A stretch of 7,767 nucleotides of DNA, taken from NCBI RefSeq assembly GCF_937858865.1, contig NZ_CALLYO010000313.1, positions 1 to 7,767 of the forward strand, in the 5' to 3' direction. Positions 1 through 5,007 of this stretch are shown here, piece by piece. The translations under genes were made by a program, and so were the position numbers. The notes beneath the pieces were generated by a model. The model had not been told where the DNA came from. It ran no database searches and saw only the letters and a list, made by a program, of their open reading frames with translations. This DNA comes from an uncultured Amaricoccus sp. (GTDB lineage Bacteria > Pseudomonadota > Alphaproteobacteria > Rhodobacterales > Rhodobacteraceae). Every line of letters begins with the position of its first letter. The stretch's first letter is position 1.

Positions 1-428
1 CCGTCCTCGAAGACGTGGCCGAGATGGCCGCCGCAGCGCCGGCAGAGCACCTCGGTGCGCACCATGCCGAAGCTCGTGTCGCTCTCGGTCGCGACCGCGT
101 TCTCGAGCGGCTGCCAGAAGCTCGGCCAGCCGGTGCCGCTCTCGAACTTGGTCTCCGACGAGAAGAGCGGCAGCGCACAGCCGGCGCAGGCGAAGGTGCC
201 CTTGCGGTGCTCCTCGAGCAGCGGGCTGGTGAAGGGACGCTCGGTGGCGGCCTCGCGCAGCACGGCATAGGCCTGGGGGCTCAGCATCGCCCGCCACTCC
301 GCCTCGGAGCGAGTGATCTCGAAGGCGGTGGCCGCCCGCGGCGCCGACCCCCTGCCGCCCGCCGCGGCCAGGGCAAGCGCCGCCGCCCCGCCCGCGACGA
401 TCGCGCGCCTCGTGAGCCTCGTCCGCAT
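1..428 (-). CDS. msrB: MsrB, peptide-methionine (R)-S-oxide reductase, Tat-exported; 3' end cut by window edge
   Basis: Reduces the R-epimer of methionine sulfoxide in proteins back to methionine. The 142 complete codons run off the left edge. The family signature is clear: a first zinc-binding pair in FACAGCALPLF (Cys81, Cys84), then KFESGTGWPSFW (about 94-105), and a second pair CRRC (129-132) followed by GGHLGHVFEDG. The catalytic cysteine (in the RYCxNS-type motif) and resolving region lie beyond the edge and cannot be checked. Residues 1-35 form an export leader: TRRAIV resembles the twin-arginine consensus, then an Ala/Leu/Gly-rich core and an Ala-rich probable cleavage zone near 32-36. 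This suggests Tat export to the periplasm, unlike the cytosolic E. coli MsrB. The ATG is preceded by GGAGGAG a few bases upstream, which supports the start. It lies 71 bp downstream of the hydrolase gene on the same strand and may be the last gene of that unit. Family assignment is firm; the exported location is inference. Confidence 0.95.
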   Translation of the reverse strand, partial: MRTRLTRRAIVAGGAAALALAAAGGRGSAPRAATAFEITRSEAEWRAMLSPQAYAVLREAATERPFTSPLLEEHRKGTFACAGCALPLFSSETKFESGTGWPSFWQPLENAVATESDTSFGMVRTEVLCRRCGGHLGHVFED

Positions 429-499
429 GCTCTCCTCCCGCGTGGCCTCTTCTCCCTTTACGGCCTGCGCGCCCGGACGATTACCGCCGCGCCCGCCGA

Positions 500-1405
500 T
501 CACGCGCTTTTGAGGTGGCGCGCGACGAAGGCCGCGGCGCGGTCCATCGCGGCGGCGGCCTCCGGCAGCCGGGCATGGTAGGCCTGCCAGACGTGCGGCA
601 CCGCGCGCGGGAGCTCGAGGGCGACCGCGACGCCGTCCGCCGCGAGCCGCGCCGCCATCAGCCGCGCGTCGTCACGGAGGATCTCGGCCCGGCTCGCCTG
701 GATCAGCACCGGCGGGGCGCCGGCGAACCGGCCGAGATGCGGCGACGCCCGCGGGTCGCGCGGGTCGGCGCCGGCGAGATACTGGTCGCGGATCTCGGCG
801 ATGCGCGCCGCCGGCAGGAAGGCATCGCGCCGGGCGAGGCGCCGGAGGCTCGCACCCGAGAGGGTGAGATCGACCCAGGGGCTGAAGGCGACGACGCAGG
901 CGGGCACCGCCGCGCCGGCCGCGAGCAGAATGTGCAGCAGCGCGAAGCCGAGCCCGCCGACGGCGCTGTCGCCGCCGAGCGCGATCCGCGCCGGCGGCAC
1001 CCCCTCGGCACGGAGCGCCGCCCAGGTGGCCAGCGCATCCTCGACGGCGGCGGGAAAGACGTGCTCGGGCGCGAGCCGGTAGTCGGGCAGGAGCGCGCCC
1101 GTCCCGGCCCGCCGCGCCAGCGCCAGCACGAGGTCGGCATGCGTCCGCGGCGAGCCGAGGCAGTAGGCGCCGCCGTGCAGCCACAGCAGCACGCCCGCCC
1201 CGGCGGGCGCAGGGAGGCGCCAGGCGGCGAGCGGCGGCGCGGCCGGCAGCCGCACCTCCTGCCAGAGGCCGGGCGGCACCGGGAAGGCCAGCGCCGCGTT
1301 CGCCTCCATGCGGGCGCGTTCCGCCGCGACCGACCGCTCGCGGGCGAGCCGCGGCTTCTCGTTCAGGCGGAGCCAGGCGTCGAGCGCCCAGAGCTGCCAG
1401 GACAC
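500..1405 (-). CDS. Alpha/beta hydrolase of the hormone-sensitive-lipase (acetylesterase) family, atypical nucleophile elbow
   Basis: A 301-residue putative carboxylester hydrolase; the substrate cannot be read from sequence. HSL-family marks in order: oxyanion-hole HGGAY (77-81), DYRLAPE (108-114), nucleophile region GDSAV (145-149, Ser147), acid region AEILRDD (240-246), and catalytic His271 in VPHVWQ. Two positions deviate. The elbow normally reads GDSAGG, but position 149 is Val (codon GTC). The catalytic acid, usually Asp in a DxLxD motif, aligns with Glu241. The N-terminal segment (LWALDAWLRLNEKPRLARE) resembles the helical cap start of alphaproteobacterial homologues, which favours this start. 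The start codon is GTG, with GAGG seven bases upstream overlapping the gshB stop. The next ATG (residue 33) would lose most of the cap. The gene begins 9 bp after gshB, so the two are probably co-transcribed and translationally coupled. No signal peptide is seen, so it is likely cytoplasmic. It could be a low-activity or differently tuned enzyme. Confidence 0.9.
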   Translation of the reverse strand: MSWQLWALDAWLRLNEKPRLARERSVAAERARMEANAALAFPVPPGLWQEVRLPAAPPLAAWRLPAPAGAGVLLWLHGGAYCLGSPRTHADLVLALARRAGTGALLPDYRLAPEHVFPAAVEDALATWAALRAEGVPPARIALGGDSAVGGLGFALLHILLAAGAAVPACVVAFSPWVDLTLSGASLRRLARRDAFLPAARIAEIRDQYLAGADPRDPRASPHLGRFAGAPPVLIQASRAEILRDDARLMAARLAADGVAVALELPRAVPHVWQAYHARLPEAAAAMDRAAAFVARHLKSA

Positions 1406-1412
1406 CCGCCCG

Positions 1413-1416
1413 CCTC
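1413..1416 (-). promoter_or_regulatory. Shine-Dalgarno of the hydrolase gene, overlapping the gshB stop
   Basis: On the minus strand the junction reads TGAGG, then seven bases, then GTG. The GAGG shares two bases with the gshB TGA stop. This supports the GTG start and suggests that ribosomes finishing gshB re-initiate on the hydrolase. Confidence 0.6.
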
Positions 1417-2356
1417 AGCCCCGCCGCCGCTCGATCGCCTCCCAGATCCGCGCCGTGGCGTTGATGCCGTCGAAGCGCTCGAGCTCCTGCAGCCCGGTCG
1501 GCGAGGTGACGTTGATCTCGGTCAGCCAGTCGCCGATCACGTCGATGCCGACGAAGATCTGCCCCTTCTCGCGCAGGAGCGGCCCGATCGCGGCGCAGAT
1601 CTCCCGGTCGCGGTCGGTGAGGCCGACCTTCACCGGCGTGCCGCCGGCGTGCATGTTCGAGCGCGTCTCGCCCGCGAGCGGCACGCGGTTGATCGCGCCC
1701 ACCGCCTCGCCGTCGACGAGGATCACCCGCTTGTCGCCCTTTGCCACCGCGGGCAGGAACTTCTGCGCGATCAGCGGCTCGCGGTTCATGCCGGCGAAGA
1801 GCTCCCAGAGGGCGGTGAAGTTGCGGTCGTTCGGATCGAGCCGGAAGACCCCGGCCCCGCCGTTGCCGTAGAGCGGCTTCAGGATCACGTCGCCATGCCG
1901 GTCCTTGAAGGCCCTGAGCGTGGCGAGGTCGCGGGCGACGATGGTGGGCGGGGTGAGCTCGGGGAAGCCGAGCACCAGCAGCTTCTCGGGATAGTTCCTG
2001 ACCCAGAAGGGATCGTTGACCACGAGCGTGTTCGGGTGGATGCGCTCGAGGATGTGGGTGGTGGTGATGTAGCCCATGTCGAAGGGCGGGTCCTGCCGCA
2101 GCCAGACCACGTCCTCGCCGGCTAGGTCGCGCTCCTCTTCCGGCCCGAGGGTGAAATGGTCCCCCTGCACGCGGCGCACCTCGACCGGCCAGCCGCGGGC
2201 GCGGACGCGGCCTTCGTCGAGCGCCAGCCGGTCGGGGGTATAGTAGAAGAGCCGGTGGCCGCGCGCCTGCGCCTCCTCCATGATGCGGAAGGTCGAATCC
2301 GCGGCGATGTTGATCCGCTCTATGGGATCCATCTGGACGGCGACCTTGAGGGACAT
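1415..2356 (-). CDS. gshB: Glutathione synthetase (prokaryotic type)
   Basis: Catalyses the ATP-dependent joining of gamma-glutamylcysteine and glycine, the second step of glutathione synthesis, in the cytoplasm. At 313 residues it matches the E. coli enzyme (about 315). Conserved blocks in order: MDPIERI at the N-terminus (9-15), [11 protein letters not shown] (87-97), VNDP (113-116), the ATP-grasp glycine-rich loop [13 protein letters not shown] (160-172), QKFLP (198-202), [10 protein letters not shown] (207-216), NMHAGG (234-239), and the metal-binding C-terminal block [19 protein letters not shown] (270-288). All expected residues are present and there is no truncation. The ATG is preceded on the minus strand by CGGAG about nine bases upstream. 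It follows yraN after 59 bp and ends 9 bp before the hydrolase gene. With msrB in the same transcription direction it makes a thiol-redox pair. gshA is not in the window. Confidence 0.98.
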   Translation of the reverse strand: MSLKVAVQMDPIERINIAADSTFRIMEEAQARGHRLFYYTPDRLALDEGRVRARGWPVEVRRVQGDHFTLGPEEERDLAGEDVVWLRQDPPFDMGYITTTHILERIHPNTLVVNDPFWVRNYPEKLLVLGFPELTPPTIVARDLATLRAFKDRHGDVILKPLYGNGGAGVFRLDPNDRNFTALWELFAGMNREPLIAQKFLPAVAKGDKRVILVDGEAVGAINRVPLAGETRSNMHAGGTPVKVGLTDRDREICAAIGPLLREKGQIFVGIDVIGDWLTEINVTSPTGLQELERFDGINATARIWEAIERRRG

Positions 2357-2373
2357 GGGGGCTTGCTCCGACG

Positions 2374-2399
2374 GCTTCGGCCCGACTCATGGCCGAGGC
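2374..2399 (-). other. Weak inverted repeat between yraN and gshB
   Basis: In the minus-strand transcript TCGGCC and GGCCGA can pair (six base pairs) around an eight-base loop, with two more pairs after one mismatch. It sits between the yraN stop and the gshB Shine-Dalgarno. No T-tract follows, so it is not a classical terminator. It could be an mRNA processing or stability element, or chance in GC-rich DNA. Confidence 0.25.
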
Positions 2400-2415
2400 G
2401 CGGGGCGCTGGCAAG

Positions 2416-2790
2416 CTACCAGTCGTCGAAGCTCCGCGCGTTCTCGATGCGCTCGAGCCGGCCGGAGCGGTCGACGAGCGCGAGGTCGAAGCGGCAGGGG
2501 ACCGTCCCGTCGGTATGCTCGGCGAGATAGCGGCTGGCCGCCGCCCCGATGCGCGCCCACTGCCGCGGGGTGACCGTCTCGGCCCCGTGACGGCGGGCCT
2601 TCACCTCGACGAAGACGATCTCGCTCGGCAGCTCGACCACGAGGTCGAGCTCGCCCTCGGGGCAGCGCCAGCGGGCGGCACGGACATGGCCGCCGCCGCG
2701 CTGATAGTCGCGCGCGGCGCATTCCTCGGCGACGAGGCCGGCATAGTGCGAGCGGGCGGAGTGCGAAGGGGCGGCATGTCGTGCAAGCAT
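2416..2790 (-). CDS. yraN: YraN/UPF0102 family protein, endonuclease-like fold
   Basis: A 124-residue member of UPF0102, close to the usual family length of about 120. The family has a restriction-endonuclease/Holliday-junction-resolvase-like fold; its cellular role is not settled. Signature residues are present: an N-terminal helix GLVAEECAARDY (18-29), RWRC followed by GELDLVVE (46-53, with Glu47 and Asp49), and VFVEVKAR (59-66, with Glu62 and Lys64). Together these form the (E)xD...ExK metal-site pattern. A later RFDLALV (100-106) matches the conserved C-terminal strand. The ATG is the first start in frame; only a weak purine patch (GAAG) lies before it. The gene begins 54 bp after rsmI and is followed by gshB. 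yraN beside rsmI is a widespread neighbourhood, which supports the assignment. No signal peptide or membrane segment is visible. Confidence 0.93.
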   Translation of the reverse strand: MLARHAAPSHSARSHYAGLVAEECAARDYQRGGGHVRAARWRCPEGELDLVVELPSEIVFVEVKARRHGAETVTPRQWARIGAAASRYLAEHTDGTVPCRFDLALVDRSGRLERIENARSFDDW

Positions 2791-2844
2791 AACTTCAGGC
2801 TAACACATCGAACACAAAGAGAACCAACACAAAACAAATGTGGG
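2791..2844 (-). promoter_or_regulatory. AT-rich spacer between rsmI and yraN, possible promoter or leader
   Basis: This 54-bp gap has 22 G+C (41%), far below the surrounding coding DNA. On the plus strand it contains AACACA at 2802, AACACAAAG at 2811 and AACACAAAA at 2826; read as minus-strand transcript these are U/G-rich TTTGTGTT elements. No good -35/-10 pair was found by eye and there is no hairpin plus T-tract. The low GC and position just upstream of yraN suggest an internal promoter or an unstructured translation leader for yraN, whose Shine-Dalgarno is weak. Confidence 0.35.
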
Positions 2845-3735
2845 TTAACGCCGCGAGAGCTCGAGCGCCCGCGCGTAGACCTCGCGCCGCGGCAGTCCGA
2901 GCGCCGCCGCCACCGCCGCCGCGGCGTCGCGCACGCTCTGCCCGGCGAGCGCCGCCTCGAGCGCGGCGTCGAGGACGTCCGCGGCGACCGGCACCGCCAC
3001 CGGTCCGCCGACCAGCACCACCACCTCGCCGCGCACCTCGGGCACCGCGGCATAGGCCTCGGCGAGTTCGCCGAGCGGCGCGCGCCGGGTCTCCTCGAAG
3101 CGCTTGGTGAGCTCGCGGCAGACCGCCGCCGGCCGGGCGGCGCCGAGCGTCCCGGCCATGTCGGCCAGCGCCGCCGCCAGCCGGCGGGGGGATTCGTAGA
3201 AGACGAGCGTCGCCGGCACCGCGGCGAGCTCGGCGAGCGCGCGGCGGCGCGCGGACTGCCGCGGCGGAAGGAAGCCCGCGAAGAGGAAGCGGTCGGTCGG
3301 CAGCCCCGCCACCGAGAGCGCCGCGAGGAGCGCCGAGGCGCCGGGCACTGCCGTCACCCTGTGGCCGGCCGCCGCCGCCTCGGCCGCCAGCCGGTAGCCC
3401 GGGTCGGCGACGAGCGGCGTGCCGGCGTCCGATACCAGAGCCACCGAGCGCCCCTCCGCCAGCGCCGCGAGGAGCCGCGGCCGCTGCGCCGCGCCGTTGT
3501 GGTCGTGGTAAGGCAGCAGCCGGCCGCGGCGGATGCCGTGGATCTCGAGCAGATGCCCGGTGGTGCGGGTGTCCTCCGCGGCGAGGATGTCGGCACGCGC
3601 CAGCACGTCGAGCGCCCGCAGGCTGATGTCGCGCGCGTTGCCGATCGGCGTCGCCACGAGATAGAGCCCGGGGGCGAGCGCCCCGCCCCTCTCGGCCGTC
3701 CCGGCCGGCGGGCCCTCGGTCGGATCGCTGTCCAT
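2845..3735 (-). CDS. rsmI: 16S rRNA (cytidine(1402)-2'-O)-methyltransferase RsmI
   Basis: Methylates the 2'-hydroxyl of C1402 in the decoding centre of 16S rRNA using S-adenosylmethionine, acting on the small ribosomal subunit in the cytoplasm. The 296-residue product is close to E. coli RsmI (286). Tetrapyrrole-methylase-fold motifs in order: LYLVATPIGN (24-33), AEDTR (53-57), the SAM-site loop SDAGTPLVADPG (102-113), VPGASA (130-135), FAGFLP (152-157), FYESPRR (179-185), CRELTKRFEE (206-215) and RGEVVVLV (235-242). A C-terminal helical tail (about 250-296) is as in the family. The ATG at 3735 is the first one in frame; the open frame extends upstream only to a TTG at 3804, which would add 23 unlike residues and fill most of the divergent promoter region. 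A GAGGA abuts the ATG and GGAAG lies ten bases upstream. The stop is TAA. It is divergent from the lipoprotein gene, as yraL is from yraM in E. coli. Confidence 0.96.
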   Translation of the reverse strand: MDSDPTEGPPAGTAERGGALAPGLYLVATPIGNARDISLRALDVLARADILAAEDTRTTGHLLEIHGIRRGRLLPYHDHNGAAQRPRLLAALAEGRSVALVSDAGTPLVADPGYRLAAEAAAAGHRVTAVPGASALLAALSVAGLPTDRFLFAGFLPPRQSARRRALAELAAVPATLVFYESPRRLAAALADMAGTLGAARPAAVCRELTKRFEETRRAPLGELAEAYAAVPEVRGEVVVLVGGPVAVPVAADVLDAALEAALAGQSVRDAAAAVAAALGLPRREVYARALELSRR

Positions 3736-3822
3736 TCCTCGTTTACTTCCGGCGGTCGAGACCGTTATGTGGGGGCCACCGCCTGCGGCAGAACGACACG
3801 TCAACCGACACGGGGAACGAAC
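3736..3822. promoter_or_regulatory. Divergent rsmI / lpoA-like promoter region
   Basis: An 87-bp gap between two divergent starts that must carry promoters for both directions unless transcription enters from elsewhere. Possible plus-strand elements are TTTACT (3742-3747) with TTATGT (3765-3770) at 17-bp spacing, a poor match to sigma-70. On the minus strand TTGACG (3804-3799) resembles a -35 box but has no -10 at the right distance. Short direct repeats occur: CGACACG at 3794 and 3806, GAACGA at 3791 and 3815, and GTCAACCG at 3800 and again at 3828 inside the lipoprotein gene. No operator could be assigned. Confidence 0.45.
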
Positions 3823-5007
3823 ATGCTGTCAACCGGTTTCTCGCCCCTCGCCGGCCTGCGCGCGGCCGCGCTCGGCGCCGCGATGGCGGTGCTCGCCGCC
3901 TGTGCCGGACCGACCGGCGGCGCCGGCAGCGACGGCGTGGCGGTGGATGCCAACGCCCCTGTGAGGGTCGCCCTCCTCGTCCCCTACGGCTCGGGCGACC
4001 CCGGCCGCGAGCAGATCGCCCGCAGCCTGGAGAATGCAGCGCGCCTCGCCCAGGCCGACCTGCGCAACGCCACGATCGACCTCGCCGTCTATCCCTCGGC
4101 CGGCACCAGCGCCGGCGGCCAGGCGGCGGCGGAGCAGGCGGTGGCCGAGGGCGCCAAGATCCTCGTCGGCCCGCTCTTCTCGACCGAGACGGCCGGGGCC
4201 CAGCCGGTCGCCGCCCGCGCTGGGCTGAACGTCCTCAGCTTCTCCAACAACAGCCAGGTCGCCGGCGCCAACGTCTACATCCTCGGCACCAGCTTCGAGA
4301 ACACCGCCGACCGGCTGGTCGCCTACGGCCTCTCGCACGGCCTCCGGAGCTTCGGCGTCGCCTATCCCGCCGGGCTCGAGGGCGAGGCGGCGCGCGACGC
4401 GGTGACCGCGGCGATCTCCGCCCGCGGCGCGACGCTCGCCGGCACCGAGGCCTACAATCTCTCGGTCGAGGGCATCCAGGCCGCTGCCGGCCCCGCCGCC
4501 GCCGCGCTCTCCGGCGCCGGCGCCCAGGCCGTCATCCTGACCGACGGCCCCTCCGGCGGGCTCGCCTTCATCTCCGAGGGGCTGCGCGCCAACGGCCTGA
4601 CCGCGGCGCAGTTCCTCGGCATGCAGCGCTGGGACGTCTCGGCCGAGGCGCTTGCCGTGCCGGCGCTGCAGGGCGGCGCCTTCGCCGCGCCCGACCCTAA
4701 CCTCGTCGCCGCCTTCAACGGCCGCTACCGCACCGCCTACGGCGAGAGCCCGCACGAGCTCGCCGGCATCGCCTACGACGGCATCGCCGCGGTCGGCGCA
4801 CTGATCGCCCAGGCGCGCAGCCAGGGCGGCAGCCCCTTCTCCACCCAGCGCCTGACCCAGCCCTCCGGCTTCGCCGGCGTGAACGGCGCGTTCCGCTTCA
4901 GCAGCAATGGCCGGATCCAGCGCAATCTCGCCATGATCGAGGTGCGAAATGGCCAGGCGGTGGTCGCCGAGCGCGCGGCGCGGTCGTTCGACGCGGTCGG
5001 CTTCTGA
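3823..5007 (+). CDS. Penicillin-binding protein activator, LpoA/LppC-type lipoprotein (short form)
   Basis: A predicted lipoprotein of 394 residues. In gammaproteobacteria LpoA is anchored in the outer membrane and stimulates the transpeptidase PBP1A; the same role here is inference. The N-terminus is a type II signal peptide: a hydrophobic Ala/Leu stretch (10-24) ending in the lipobox LAAC, with Cys27 as the lipidated residue. After a Gly/Ala linker, a type I periplasmic-binding-protein fold begins at VRVALLVPYGSG (47-58). Later marks include KILVGPLFSTET (112-123), NVLSFSNNSQVAG (136-148), NVYILGTS (150-157), AVILTDGP (236-243) and the closing repeats around AGIAYDGIAAVGAL (314-327). E. coli LpoA is about 680 residues with an extra N-terminal TPR-like domain, absent here. 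The ATG has a modest GGGGAA upstream. A branched-chain amino-acid binding protein is the main alternative, but the lipobox and the divergent rsmI plus nearby yraN favour LpoA/LppC. Its last 59 bp overlap glnD. Confidence 0.88.
   Translation: MLSTGFSPLAGLRAAALGAAMAVLAACAGPTGGAGSDGVAVDANAPVRVALLVPYGSGDPGREQIARSLENAARLAQADLRNATIDLAVYPSAGTSAGGQAAAEQAVAEGAKILVGPLFSTETAGAQPVAARAGLNVLSFSNNSQVAGANVYILGTSFENTADRLVAYGLSHGLRSFGVAYPAGLEGEAARDAVTAAISARGATLAGTEAYNLSVEGIQAAAGPAAAALSGAGAQAVILTDGPSGGLAFISEGLRANGLTAAQFLGMQRWDVSAEALAVPALQGGAFAAPDPNLVAAFNGRYRTAYGESPHELAGIAYDGIAAVGALIAQARSQGGSPFSTQRLTQPSGFAGVNGAFRFSSNGRIQRNLAMIEVRNGQAVVAERAARSFDAVGF
4939..4944 (+). promoter_or_regulatory. glnD: Shine-Dalgarno (GAGGTG) that decides the glnD start
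   Basis: GAGGTG lies four bases before the ATG at 4949, inside the 3' end of the lipoprotein gene. From there to the conserved GlnD segment PEDILDL no other ATG, GTG or TTG occurs in the glnD frame. This is therefore the only standard start that keeps that segment. Confidence 0.65.

Noticed and set aside
429..499. Terminator or promoter between the hydrolase and msrB
   Set aside because: Only a four-base GGCC pairing flanks an 14-base loop and there is no T-tract or recognisable -35/-10 pair, so nothing could be supported.
515..2125. 536-residue plus-strand frame
   Set aside because: It is antisense to the hydrolase and gshB, has low-complexity Arg/Gly/Ala composition, and the minus strand encodes clear family motifs.
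672..2414. 580-residue minus-strand frame
   Set aside because: It is out of frame with gshB and the hydrolase on the same strand, and consists of Arg/Ala/Pro-rich shadow sequence typical of very GC-rich coding DNA.
2839..2850. CtrA or DnaA binding site at the TTAA near the rsmI stop
   Set aside because: There is a single TTAA half-site only, with no second half at seven-base spacing, and no match to a DnaA box.
3736..3804. Extension of rsmI to a TTG at 3804
   Set aside because: It would add 23 residues unlike the family and leave only 18 bp between divergent starts. ATG 3735 precedes the conserved LYLVATPIGN by the usual distance.
2389..5007. Single 872-residue plus-strand reading frame
   Set aside because: Only the part from ATG 3823 is a gene. 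The upstream part is an Arg/Gly-rich antisense shadow of yraN and rsmI and matches no family.
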